DNA of 64,000 nucleotides from contig NZ_OY808998.1 in the NCBI RefSeq assembly GCF_963681195.1, positions 248,001 to 312,000 of the forward strand, read 5' to 3'. This document shows, piece by piece, positions 18,001-24,309 of this stretch; position 1 is the first letter of the stretch; the number at the start of each line of letters is the position of its first letter. Position numbers and translations under genes: made by a program. The stretch is from Vibrio sp. 16 (GTDB taxonomy: Bacteria; Pseudomonadota; Gammaproteobacteria; Enterobacterales; Vibrionaceae). The notes beneath the pieces were generated by a model. It was not told where the DNA came from, did no database searches, and saw nothing but the letters and a program-made list of their open reading frames with translations.

Positions 18001-19640
18001 GTATAGGTGGCCTGTAACCCCGTATAGGTGGCCACCCCAAAGGCCGGCGTAATCGATACTGTGGCGGCGCTGCCATCCGTATCTCCGGTCCCCGTCATCA
18101 CGATAGTGCCCGCTCCATTCACTTCTGAAAGCGTAATATCCGTTGTATAGCCCGTGTCTACAACGCCGACGCTATCTTGCGCAGATACGACGGGCACGGT
18201 GGTAAAACTGGTCGCTTCGGCCGTTTTCACGGAAAGCGGCGCCGGTTGTGTCTCAAAGACCAACTGAGTCGCCACCACATCCGCGATCACGGCATTCGCC
18301 GCCACCGAAGCCAAATCACTGCCGACGCCATCTTGATCGTTGGCCGTGACCGTAAAGCTTTGCTGATCAGCCGTTGCGCTGTAGGTCAGCGCCGTGAACG
18401 TGGCCACCCCATTGACCGCGGCCACCGAGTCGCCCGACAGCGTGCCGTCGCTGGCTTCGGTAAGAGTGACAGTCTCCGTAAAGTCCACGTCAGTGTTACC
18501 GAACGCATCTTGCGCCCGCACAATCGGCTGAGTGGTTAACGCTGAGCCCGAGACCGAGCCAGCCGGTTGCGTGGTAAAGGCCAGCGCTGTCGCCGTCACC
18601 TCCAGCGTGGTGCCACTGCCGTTGTTGACGGCGGTTGTCGCCCCAAATTGGGTGTTGCTGCCGCTGACCGTCACATCGGTGTCACCATCCAGGCTGAGCA
18701 GAAGCGTGTTGCCCTCGGTGATGCCGGTGTTGTCATGGTAGTAAGCGTTTAAGGTGTACACCTCCGACGCCCCATCGGCCACCGAAATCGACAAGCCTGA
18801 GAAGGTGAGCGTATCGGCGCTGGCGTTATACACACCCGTCACGTTGGTCGCGTCCGGACCACTTAAGCGGTAAGAGATCTTCGCTCGCTGCGCATCCGAA
18901 GCCGTCCCTGCCACATTGACGACAATCTGTGAAACATCTAGCGGCAGCCCATCGCCAGAGCCGCCATCAGTTAAGGTAAAATCAAACAAATTAATGGCTT
19001 CACCGCTACTATCCACCGTCGTTGCAAGGCTGACCGGTTCAGAAACACCATTAGCTGCAGTCAAAGCTCCATCTGAGTCAGCGCTTGGCGCTGAGGCAAC
19101 CAAGTTATCAAATCCAAGCTGCGCGTTAAAATGCATCCCAGAGGTCGTTACAGTAAAGCTTGTTACTCCCGACCAGTTTAAGTTAACCGTTTTTGAATAG
19201 AACCCTGGGCCTATGGTTGACGAGCTGGATGAATCAAACGAAGCACTCGTTACACTGACACTACTATTTGAGCTGCTAGGTGTCGTATCTGTAAATATAT
19301 ATGAACTACCCGTTCTCTTTTGTAACTCAAGAACCGCAATACTGGTGATATCTAGTGCCGAGTTAAAAGTAAAGGTATAGGTAGAGGTATCATTGGCAGT
19401 AAAAACGAGATTTCCATTTAGGTTTCCTGATGGAGAGTCAGTACCATAGTTAAACGTGGAGCCACCATGCCAATTTGACGGGCTCGTTATAGTGTAAGAG
19501 ATGGAATCTACAGAGCTGTTGACTGTCGAACCTGTAACAGATGCTGAGTCCATGGTGTCGGTCGCTGAGAGAGCGGAAAAACTGACCATACTCAACATGA
19601 CCATTGATAGCTGCGCTAGAAATATATTTGATTTATCCAT
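8457..19640 (-). CDS. Giant secreted/surface repeat protein with Ig-like repeats and C-terminal beta-barrel
   Basis: About 3,727 aa from the ATG at 19640 (the frame is open to a TTG at 19655). Order: signal peptide (LAQLSMVMLSMVSFSALSA); a beta-rich N-terminal domain (about 25-190); five 391-aa repeats (about 192-2147), each of three Ig-like modules; cadherin/VCBS-like and putative-Ig modules (about 2150-2925) with DGxG-rich ends; HYR-like (about 2927-3000) and Calx-beta-like (about 3004-3100) segments; a TSP3-like calcium motif DSDNDGIPDYQD (about 3230); a further cadherin-like repeat; a GlyGly-CTERM-like signal (AGGGSLGVTVVLLLGML, about 3508); then a second signal-like helix and an OmpA/AcfA-type barrel ending in F-type LRYHFGD. 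It is likely an adhesin or biofilm matrix protein. The middle is much richer in GC than either end. Confidence 0.85.
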   Translation of the reverse strand: MDKSNIFLAQLSMVMLSMVSFSALSATDTMDSASVTGSTVNSSVDSISYTITSPSNWHGGSTFNYGTDSPSGNLNGNLVFTANDTSTYTFTFNSALDITSIAVLELQKRTGSSYIFTDTTPSSSNSSVSVTSASFDSSSSSTIGPGFYSKTVNLNWSGVTSFTVTTSGMHFNAQLGFDNLVASAPSADSDGALTAANGVSEPVSLATTVDSSGEAINLFDFTLTDGGSGDGLPLDVSQIVVNVAGTASDAQRAKISYRLSGPDATNVTGVYNASADTLTFSGLSISVADGASEVYTLNAYYHDNTGITEGNTLLLSLDGDTDVTVSGSNTQFGATTAVNNGSGTTLEVTATALAFTTQPAGSVSGSALTTQPIVRAQDAFGNTDVDFTETVTLTEASDGTLSGDSVAAVNGVATFTALTYSATADQQSFTVTANDQDGVGSDLASVAANAVIADVVATQLVFETQPAPLSVKTAEATSFTTVPVVSAQDSVGVVDTGYTTDITLSEVNGAGTIVMTGTGDTDGSAATVSITPAFGVATYTGLQATYTASGGSSESFNIRASSGGLTSVDSSPLTAIVADNDASLTAASGVSEPVGLPTNADTTGEAVDLIDFTLTDGGTADGFPLEVSQIVVNVAGTASDAQRAKISYRLSGPDATNVTGVYNASADTLTFSGLSISVADGASEVYTLNAYYHDNTGITEGNTLLLSLDGDTDVTVSGSNTQFGATTAVNNGSGTTLEVTATALAFTTQPAGSVSGSALTTQPIVRAQDAFGNTDVDFTETVTLTEASDGTLSGDSVAAVNGVATFTALTYSATADQQSFTVTANDQDGVGSDLASVAANAVIADVVATQLVFETQPAPLSVNSAEATSFTTVPVVSAQDSVGVVDTGYTTDITLSEVNGAGTIVMTGTGDTDGSAATVSITPAFGVATYTGLQATYTASGGSSESFNIRASSGGLTSVDSSPLTAVVADNDASLTAASGVSEPVGLPTTVDTTGEAVDLFDFTLTDGGTADGFPLEVSQIVVNVAGTASDAQRAKISYRLSGPDATNVTGVYNASADTLTFSGLSISVADGASEVYTLNAYYHDNTGITEGTTLLLSLDGDTDVTVSGSNTQFGATTAVNNGSGTTLEVTATALAFTTQPAGSVSGSALTTQPIVRAQDAFGNTDVDFTETVTLTEASDGTLSGDSVAAVNGVATFTALTYSATADQQSFTVTANDQDGVGSDLASVAANAVIADVVATQLVFETQPAPLSVKTAEATSFTTVPVVSAQDSVGVVDTGYTTDITLSEVNGAGTIVMTGTGDTDGSAATVSITPAFGVATYTGLQATYTASGGSSESFNIRASSGGLTSVDSSPLTAVVADNDASLTAASGVSEPVGLPTTVDTTGEAVDLFDFTLTDGGTADGFPLEVSQIVVNVAGTASDAQRAKITYRLSGPDATNVTGVYNASADTLTFSGLSISVADGASEVYTLNAYYHDNTGITEGNTLLLSLDGDTDVTVSGSNTQFGATTAVNNGSGTTLEVTATALAFTTQPAGSVSGSALTTQPIVRAQDAFGNTDVDFTETVTLTEASDGTLSGDSVAAVNGVATFTALTYSATADQQSFTVTANDQDGVGSDLASVAANAVIADVVATQLVFETQPAPLSVKTAEATSLTTVPVISARDALNVVDSDYVTGITLSEVNGAGSAIMTVTGDTDASNATVTVTPDNGVATFTALQLTYTASGGSSESFNIRASSGGLTSVDSSPLTAIVADNDASLTAASGVSEPVGLPTTADTTGEAVDLFDFTLTDGGTADGFPLEVSQIVVNVAGTASDAQRAKISYRLSGPDATNVTGVYNASADTLTFSGLSISVADGASEVYTLNAYYHDNTGITEGNTLLLSLDGDTDVTVSGSNTQFGATTAVNNGSGTTLEVTATALAFTTQPAGSVSGSALTTQPIVRAQDAFGNTDVDFTETVTLTEASDGTLSGDSVAAVNGVATFTALTYSATADQQSFTVTANDQDGVGSDLASVAANAVIADVVATQLVFETQPAPLSVKTAEATSLTTVPVISARDALNVVDSDYVTGITLSEVNGAGSAIMTVTGDTDASSATVTIAPDNGVATFTALQLTYTASGLISEVFNLKATSGELTLAISEDMTGKVNTPPVFSNLDATPEFTEDGSPVVIDSDASVSDAELDALSGGAGNYDGATLTIERKGGANANDLFANHGNLGVLTEGGALTYNGTIVGTVTRNSSGTLVLTFNSNATTAMVNGVLQNITYQNEANEPASSIVLSFTFNDGEDNSTGTNEVTTTVTGRNDAPTLTVTVTNPTFIEGGEAVALYQGSDVSTVESDQSLVGFVLTVSNVSDTSEEALMVSGHSVALNHGQTGSVGEFDFVVSLVDNIATVSFNGATLTEEAFQDLVNGIRYLNGSEDPSVDIRRVVTIAAVTDSGSENATATLALASNVTLVAINDAPTLKASALNSTYTENAEAVLLFNQAAASTIENGQTFTGLVLTVSNVIDASEEVLTIDGTLLELGSNANGMTSTRNLAYSVVNTEQTSTITLSGMSLTQVQLQALVNGITYFHSSDHPSVDKPRVVTLVALTDSGESSGDNINTAALSVSSTVAVAEINDVPVITGLVPSFAAIEDEISNIDLSAIVVSDAEGDEVTLVFQVSSGRLTVAGGNGVTNGVTVSGSGTASVMLTGAAEDINLWLDGTNQIHYTSAANSNGNVVLMVTPSDTDDGSTATSVVVVGSVNDAPTISGTPTTTVEEDSAYRFTPLANDIEIDTLSFSITNKPSWASFDTVTGELSGTPKNAHVGTTAGIVISVSDGQITSSLPAFSLVVTNVNDGPVAENDRFTFPVTENGIYTLDVLQNDIDVDDGDVMALSWVSTDQGSTSISEGAITLTTTHIGLVNLRYGIVDGNGGSATGEAIVIIEPSSTKAPVVTAAADITVNATGLFTKVNLGVATAIDSQGNALPVSLIDSDSFFEPGLHTVYWRATDAEGNEGRDSQLVTVNPLITIGKDDITTEGSTHRVGVYLNGEAPSYPVSVDYTVSGSADASDHSLTNGQVVISHGTEGYIEFAVNDDSVNEGIETLVISLVDSMNLGSKSSYTLTISESNIAPEVSVSVSQNDQTRSIIENSDQVVTVTTTVTDANQGDSHSYRWINDNAQLANISNDATQFVFSPESLEAGIYRIQVEVTDSASAVVTRDVYIEVVEQLETLVSGQDSDGDLIPDVEEGLGDSDNDGIPDYQDAISECNVVQEQALESHHYLVEGEPGVCLRKGITLASNETGGLLLLNNELSDDLEARNIGGIFDFVAYGLPTPGQTYQIVFPQRLPIPASAIYRKYRDNLGWIDFVTNSENFVSSTQGEAGYCPPPGDESWSRGLTEGHWCVQLTVQDGGPNDDDGIENGTIVDPGGVATTSSNTLPNAVNDNVYVALNSSVTVDVLSNDGDADNDTLSVVSATATFGSVSIEQNQVVYRAAQGFYGTDTIRYGVSDGNGGTAYADVTVNVTPTAGSKVSNSAGGGSLGVTVVLLLGMLSMMRHCGRVFLGGFLSLICFTSQASWFVNGDVGMSLADGRSSAYDEFLQSQDSTDIMWSFGLGYQFADRWAISGRYLDLGEGSATLDHDVSLPPSEYHARVAKVTPVLAKGFALDIQYKLFHENNASVNAIVGGFAWEVDYKSEYQGETIKSSDDGIDPYVGLGLDYQFAERWSAGWQITRYFIDVNDVTTFSANLRYHFGD
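13200..19065 (-). repeat. Five tandem 1,173-bp repeats within the giant gene
   Basis: Identical landmarks recur every 1,173 bases (for example at 13840, 15013, 16186, 17359 and 18532), so each unit is 391 codons in frame. Units are near-identical over hundreds of bases. The third sub-module exists in two versions: ISARDALNVVDSDYVTG in the two units nearest the C-terminus, and VSAQDSVGVVDTGYTTD in the other three. Repeat lines I counted by hand are 60-68% G+C, against 42-45% in sampled flanking parts of the same gene. Confidence 0.95.
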
Positions 19641-20175
19641 AATCGATTGACTCAAACATGCACTATGCTCGTTTTTTAGCCCTAGTGATGCTAGATACTG
19701 TTAAGTCCATTTATATTCAAGTGGGGGAAATTTATGAAGGAAGAGTACGAGTTGCAATTGGTCCGCCTCATCCTGATACATCCATATATTCATTATGATG
19801 CATTATATTCTGGACAATTTTATATTCTCACCATCAATGATGATGTGATCTTCTTTCCATTTTTATGAACTAAAATGCCAAAAGTGCAAAGTCAACCCCT
19901 CATACTTTTCGTTTAATCTGATCCAGCTAGACTCAACGCTTCGTTCATCATCAACTTCATTAGCTACCATACTCAACGTCAAATCAGTGATTTCCTTAGA
20001 GGTCTATACAGATTCATCGCAAGGTATCGTCAAGTAATGTTCCAGAGTTTTTTGAACTTTATGTCTATAGTAAATGTGGCGCTATCCACAACCACATTTA
20101 CCATTTAAATGCCATAATATTTAACCATTCGCACCACCCATAATAAAAATTGAACTCATTAAAGAGGACTTTACT
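19641..20175. other. Divergent intergenic region of the giant gene and the collar-domain gene
   Basis: 535 bases without a credible gene, between divergently transcribed genes. It is AT-rich. It contains a perfect 10-bp inverted repeat, GTAAATGTGG/CCACATTTAC (20070-20079 and 20092-20101), about 75 bases before the collar gene start, which could be an operator. AGAGGA precedes the collar ATG. Promoter hexamers could not be assigned with confidence. Confidence 0.5.
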
Positions 20176-20877
20176 ATGTTCAGTACTAATCAGTTGGTTT
20201 CAAAAAAACAACTCCTGCTCGCCGGGGTCATGCTCTCGGTATCCAATAATGTATATGCCTCATGCGTGCCAGAACCTTATATAGGGTCAACCTGCACCAC
20301 TGCGGCTAATTTCTGTCCAAGAGGTTATCTCCAGGCCAACGGAAGTCTGTTGGCAATATCAGACCACACCGCTCTCTATTCCTTACTAGGAACCCGCTAC
20401 GGTGGCAACGGCACAACTAATTTTCAACTACCAGATCTAAGAGGTAGGTCTGCTATCGGTAGTGGAAATAGCCCTGGCCTGAATGAAGCCATATTGGCAC
20501 GTAAATATGGGTCAGAGACACAAACACTTACGGCTTTGAACTTACCTGCGCACACGCATGCAGCTAGCGCTTCGGGTGGCGGTGTTACTGTTCAGTTAAT
20601 AGCCTATTCTGGTAAGGGAACAAGCCCCGAACCAACAGATACAGATTACTTTCTGCAAGGTGTCGCACAAAATAGCTTTAGCTACAACCCGGAAGCGATG
20701 TTGTACGGCAAGGGTGAAGGAGATGCGATACCCTTGGAGGGAATCTCTACGAATTATGCCCCACCCTCAATCTATATCCATCCTACTGGTTACAACCACC
20801 CATTTAGTATTCGCAGTCCATCGCTAGCGCTCACTTACTGCATCGCTGTAGATGGCCTGTACCCTCCTCGAGGTTAG
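20176..20877 (+). CDS. Secreted phage tail-collar-domain (microcystin-dependent-like) protein
   Basis: 233 aa. The N-terminus QLLLAGVMLSVSNNVYAS is a signal peptide, unusual for this normally cytoplasmic or phage-type family. The collar domain is clear: NFCPRGYLQANGSLLAIS, LYSLLGTRYGGNGTTNFQLP, DLRGRSAIG, GSETQTL and LPAHTH. This is the core seen in microcystin-dependent (Mdp) proteins and phage tail collars. It lies divergent from the giant protein inside the same inserted block, so the two may work together at the cell surface; that link is inference. The SD AAAGAGGA is strong. Confidence 0.82.
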   Translation: MFSTNQLVSKKQLLLAGVMLSVSNNVYASCVPEPYIGSTCTTAANFCPRGYLQANGSLLAISDHTALYSLLGTRYGGNGTTNFQLPDLRGRSAIGSGNSPGLNEAILARKYGSETQTLTALNLPAHTHAASASGGGVTVQLIAYSGKGTSPEPTDTDYFLQGVAQNSFSYNPEAMLYGKGEGDAIPLEGISTNYAPPSIYIHPTGYNHPFSIRSPSLALTYCIAVDGLYPPRG

Positions 20878-21107
20878 TGGACTCAATGGGTTTACCGATT
20901 GGTCATCGCGACTTTAGCGGTGGCCAATTTTATGTGCTTTTCCCACGGCAATTTTAAAGCGCGCAAACCTATAAGCAGCTCTTAATTCGCTATAGTTGCT
21001 ACATACTTTCAATTGCTTTAGCGAAAAGTGTTCTCACCTTGATTTGCTTCTCAACATCTAGGGTGGGTCGTGCTAGCCGCTCCTCATCTCAGTAATCTAA
21101 CTGATAC

Positions 21108-22316
21108 TCAAAGAAGAATAAAAATACCCGCTAAACACGCACTCATTAGGTTGGCTAACGTACCCGCAAGTACAGCTTTGATACCGAGGTTTGCAACTTC
21201 AGCACGACGCTCAGGAGCAATCACGCCAATCGAGCCAAGTTGGATTGCAATCGAACCAATGTTTGCAAATCCACACAGCGCAAAAGTAATGATGACTTGA
21301 GTATGTTCAGACAAGGTCGCTTTATGCTGGACAAAGTCAATGAATGCCACAAACTCGTTCATCACAATCTTTTGACCAATGTAAGAGCCTGCCATCAACA
21401 CTTCATTTGAAGGAACACCAATCACCCATGCCAAAGGCGAGAACAAGTAACCAAATAACGCTTGTAGGGTAATACCGCTAAATCCAGCAGCTTCACCAAG
21501 GCTTTCTAAGCCAGTGTTGACCATCGCGATAACACTCACGAATGCGATTAGCATGGTACCCACCGCAACCGCTACTTTCATACCGTTCATTGCGCCGCTT
21601 GCAAGTGCATCAATAACATTGCTCTCTTGCGCTTTATCCATCTCAATATCAGATTGATTGATTGGTGTATCGCGCTCAGGAACGATGATTTTCGCCATCA
21701 TCAAACTACCCGGAGCAGCCATGAAACTCGCGGCGATAAGGTATTTGAGCTCAACGCCAAGACCGGCATAACCACCCAAAACAGAGCCCGCTACCGAAGC
21801 CATGCCACCAGCCATAACAGCAAACAGTTCAGAACGAGTCATACGAGATAGGAATGGACGAACAAGAAGTGGCGACTCGCCTTGAGAAAGGAAAATGTTG
21901 CCGGTTGCAACCAGTGATTCAGCTTTACTTGTACCCAAAAACTTTTGGATACCGCCACCAATAAACTCGATGACTTTTTGCATAATGCCAAGATAGTAGA
22001 GAGCGGAGATTAGAGCACTGAAGAATATAATAATAGGAAGGACACGAACAGCGAAGATAAATCCAGTATTGGCCAAATCACCAAATAGGAAGCTGATACC
22101 TTCATCAGCAAACCCCAAAAGACTAGAAACACCACTACTCAAACTGGTGAGTGCCGCTTGTCCCCATGGGAAATACAAAACAAGAGCAGCAAATCCAACC
22201 TGGAGCATAAGTGCACGAGACACTGTTTTCCAATTGATCGATTTACGACTCTCAGACAGCAGTACTGCGCACAACAATAGAACGACAACACCGATTAAAC
22301 CGAATAAAACATTCAT
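21108..22316 (-). CDS. nupC: NupC-family concentrative nucleoside transporter
   Basis: A 402-aa CNT-family cation/nucleoside symporter with the conserved GNIFLSQGESPLLVRPF segment (about residues 142-158), ASVAGSVLGGYAGLG and an NEVLMAGSYIG-like late motif. It imports pyrimidine and purine nucleosides across the inner membrane. The start follows AGAGGTGATC. Upstream are CRP-like and PurR-like sites. Its 3' end is followed by no obvious terminator; the terminator and a tail copy now lie 12.7 kb to the left. Confidence 0.93.
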   Translation of the reverse strand: MNVLFGLIGVVVLLLCAVLLSESRKSINWKTVSRALMLQVGFAALVLYFPWGQAALTSLSSGVSSLLGFADEGISFLFGDLANTGFIFAVRVLPIIIFFSALISALYYLGIMQKVIEFIGGGIQKFLGTSKAESLVATGNIFLSQGESPLLVRPFLSRMTRSELFAVMAGGMASVAGSVLGGYAGLGVELKYLIAASFMAAPGSLMMAKIIVPERDTPINQSDIEMDKAQESNVIDALASGAMNGMKVAVAVGTMLIAFVSVIAMVNTGLESLGEAAGFSGITLQALFGYLFSPLAWVIGVPSNEVLMAGSYIGQKIVMNEFVAFIDFVQHKATLSEHTQVIITFALCGFANIGSIAIQLGSIGVIAPERRAEVANLGIKAVLAGTLANLMSACLAGIFILL

Positions 22317-22444
22317 TAAAGATCACCTCTACAAGCATTCAATAGGTAGCTGGTCCGGTCCGTGGGGTCATTCACCTTTCCGTGTGACGGCTTGTATTGG
22401 CAGAGCACTCGCTCTTAACCGGGCGGAAAGTATAGCGAAGGATA

Positions 22445-22460
22445 TGAGATATTCATCACA
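22445..22460. promoter_or_regulatory. Candidate CRP site upstream of nupC
   Basis: TGAGA-TATTCA-TCACA matches the CRP consensus TGTGA-N6-TCACA at 9 of 10 core positions. It lies about 135 bases upstream of the nupC start. Nucleoside transporters are classic CRP targets. Confidence 0.6.
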
Positions 22461-22467
22461 TTTTTTA

Positions 22468-22483
22468 ACGCAAACGTTCAAGC
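22468..22483. promoter_or_regulatory. Candidate PurR/CytR-type operator upstream of nupC
   Basis: ACGCAAACGTTCAAGC closely resembles the purine repressor box (ACGCAAACGTTT family) and lies 7 bases from the CRP-like site. A LacI-family repressor (PurR or CytR) acting next to CRP would fit nupC control in gammaproteobacteria. Inferred from sequence. Confidence 0.55.
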
Positions 22484-22653
22484 GTTCATTCTGTAAACGA
22501 TTACACCGACTATTTCGAAGATTTGAGAAAATTCCAGCAAGGGAAGACAAAGGGAATACGCACTTAATTGCATTTATTTTCTGGAGCAAGATCACAACGC
22601 TTACTATGTAATCGTTATCATTTCAAAATAAATTTGGGCAAATATCATTTCGC

Positions 22654-22771
22654 CATCTAGTTTTATAGATGTGTCAACTAACGTACTAGTGAACATAATC
22701 TATTTCCTAACAACGTCAGCGGCTTAGACAAACACAACAAATTTTGCCCCACTTCAACGTGGGGCTTTTTT
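22654..22771 (+). ncRNA. Candidate intergenic small RNA
   Basis: No plus-strand gene precedes it, yet a strong plus-strand terminator (GCCCCAC/GTGGGGC plus T6, 22746-22771) is present. A 5' hairpin CATCTA/TAGATG (22654-22671) is followed by an unstructured stretch. CAACTAACGTACTAGTGAAC at 22675-22694 resembles, from memory, the conserved core of Vibrio Qrr sRNAs (17 of 20 with one gap). Total length of about 118 nt and the 5'-hairpin/terminator layout fit an Hfq-type sRNA. I found no sigma-54 promoter of correct spacing, so a true Qrr is doubtful. Confidence 0.5.
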
Positions 22772-22836
22772 ATATCGATACTTGCACTGTGCTGCATGCT
22801 CATTACAATGCGGGAAAAACACAACAGTGAGCCATT

Positions 22837-23280
22837 ATGGAACGAGATTACACATACGCCTCGCTCTCGCAATTACCGCGAGAAGAGCTGGAAGAACTGA
22901 GTATGCGCTTGATACAGCGCTTGATTCCTGAAGACTCAATGACGGAGCTGTTTACGTTTGACGCAGAAGAAACGGAGTCAGAAGATAAACTGATGGAAGC
23001 GCGCTTTGATGCCATGTTACGAATGAGCGCCATCGCACTGAGTCAACTGCCTGAACTGTTCAGTGAATCAGAAAACAAAGAGCAAAACACGCTTCGTATG
23101 CAAAGACTGCTCCTTTGGCACTTTTATGCTTCTTCGTTCCAGTTAGATCGCGCCATTCCTTTAGAAACACATTGCAACCACGCTGAGGTGATTCTTAAAC
23201 AGAGCCCGAACAGCGCCCTTGAGTGGGTCACGACTCTTACAGACTTACTGCGCCAATACGCGCAAATTGCTCAGAAATAA
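22837..23280 (+). CDS. Hypothetical protein, acidic and helical
   Basis: 147 aa, not recognised. It is strongly acidic, predicted mostly helical, with no signal peptide or membrane segment. An N-terminal motif LPREELEELSMRLIQRLIP suggests an amphipathic helix. It has its own terminator and lies between the candidate sRNA and a convergent carbonic anhydrase gene. Codon use looks like the core genome. Confidence 0.7.
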   Translation: MERDYTYASLSQLPREELEELSMRLIQRLIPEDSMTELFTFDAEETESEDKLMEARFDAMLRMSAIALSQLPELFSESENKEQNTLRMQRLLLWHFYASSFQLDRAIPLETHCNHAEVILKQSPNSALEWVTTLTDLLRQYAQIAQK

Positions 23281-23284
23281 GTAA

Positions 23285-23313
23285 AACGCCAGTATTGCGC
23301 TGGCGTTCTTTTT
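23285..23313 (+). terminator. Terminator after the 22837-23280 gene
   Basis: Stem AACGCCAG/CTGGCGTT, 7-base loop, followed by CTTTTTA. Its T run overlaps the end of the convergent carbonic anhydrase gene. Confidence 0.85.
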
Positions 23314-24031
23314 ATTGAGTTTGAGTGATGAGTCGGGCATTGAGCTTTTGCAGCGGGCGATTGTTGTTACCCATAATCTTATTGAATAACGCAGCTTGCT
23401 TAGCAGAGACCGTCTGAGGTGTTTTCAACACTAGCCATCTTACGCCCTCGGAACACGGCGGAGTGGTCAACGAACCACTAAAGCGATAGTAATCATTGGT
23501 ATCGCTTAACAAAGCGCTCGCATTAAAGGGAACATCTATCGGTGAGTCAGCGCCTTTCTCTGGGATATTATCAAGCAACTTCGCGAGCTCACTATTGTCT
23601 TCCCCCAGTTCGAAAAAGACGGCAACGACCGCCAAATGACCGGCTTTATCTGCATGCACAAAATGCGCTTCCAATGGGTACTCTTTGCCGTCTACGTGAT
23701 TTTCAGATGGGGTGTGAAAATGAAATTGCTTAAGCGTAAACGACTTTCCATCTATCGCTAAAGTGTTAATCCCTTCAAGTTGGGTTTGCAACGTATGACT
23801 ATTATTAAGTAGCGATACAACCTGCCCCTGATAGTCAAACGACAGTTTTTCCAGTTTGGCCTCTGTTGCTGACTCTATATTAATCGGGCTTTGGTTTACC
23901 CCGTTTGCACACTCGGACGCAAATTCTCCCCAGTGTGATGGACCATGTTGCCCTTCGTAACCCCATTGCGCTGCGTTTGCGTTGCTCATAAATGCGGTGC
24001 AAAGCCCTAGTGCGAGTAGTGTCCTTTTCAT
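23312..24031 (-). CDS. Periplasmic alpha-type carbonic anhydrase
   Basis: 239 aa from the ATG at 24031, with AAGGAACAAGT before it. Signal peptide MKRTLLALGLCTAFMSNANA. The alpha-CA zinc histidines are in FHFHTPSEN and AHFVH, and TTPPCSEGVRWLV is the conserved substrate-pocket loop. WGYEGQHGP and NQSPINI are also diagnostic. It interconverts CO2 and bicarbonate in the periplasm. No linked bicarbonate transporter is seen nearby. Confidence 0.95.
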   Translation of the reverse strand: MKRTLLALGLCTAFMSNANAAQWGYEGQHGPSHWGEFASECANGVNQSPINIESATEAKLEKLSFDYQGQVVSLLNNSHTLQTQLEGINTLAIDGKSFTLKQFHFHTPSENHVDGKEYPLEAHFVHADKAGHLAVVAVFFELGEDNSELAKLLDNIPEKGADSPIDVPFNASALLSDTNDYYRFSGSLTTPPCSEGVRWLVLKTPQTVSAKQAALFNKIMGNNNRPLQKLNARLITQTQ

Positions 24032-24252
24032 ACTTGTTCCTTTTATTTGCCAACAGTGAGTCACGCATCATAAAACGGGCAGAGGCCAGAAAAGTAGTCA
24101 GTAATCTATGTTTGCAGTTTACTTTGGAGCCAGATGCTAACTCGCTGAAATTAATTTGATTATCAACGGATTTATCTGTGCTACAGGATTGATTACGCGT
24201 CAATCTTCTTGGAAACATTTCATTGCTACTTTGCTTTAGCAAACAGAACCAG

Positions 24253-24292
24253 TTGAAAAATGAGCAATATGCGCTAATATTTAAGCATATTG
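24253..24292 (+). promoter_or_regulatory. Promoter and autoregulatory operator of the Xre/RES toxin-antitoxin pair
   Basis: A -35 TTGAAA (24253-24258) and -10 TAATAT (24275-24280) are 16 bases apart. A perfect 8-bp inverted repeat CAATATGC/GCATATTG (24265-24272 and 24285-24292) brackets the -10. This is the layout expected for repression by the antitoxin or the TA complex. Confidence 0.75.
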
Positions 24293-24309
24293 CCAAGAGG
24301 TACAAATTT

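Noticed and set aside
13554..18752. Series of plus-strand ORFs inside the giant gene
   Set aside because: They are antisense to the repeats, recur every 1,173 bases and have no independent protein features.
22069..22611. Plus-strand ORF of 180 codons antisense to the nupC start
   Set aside because: No good ribosome site, composition unlike a protein, and it overlaps the real gene and its regulatory sites.
22621..22660. Sigma-54 promoter for the candidate sRNA
   Set aside because: The GG and GC elements are 13-14 bases apart, not the required 10.
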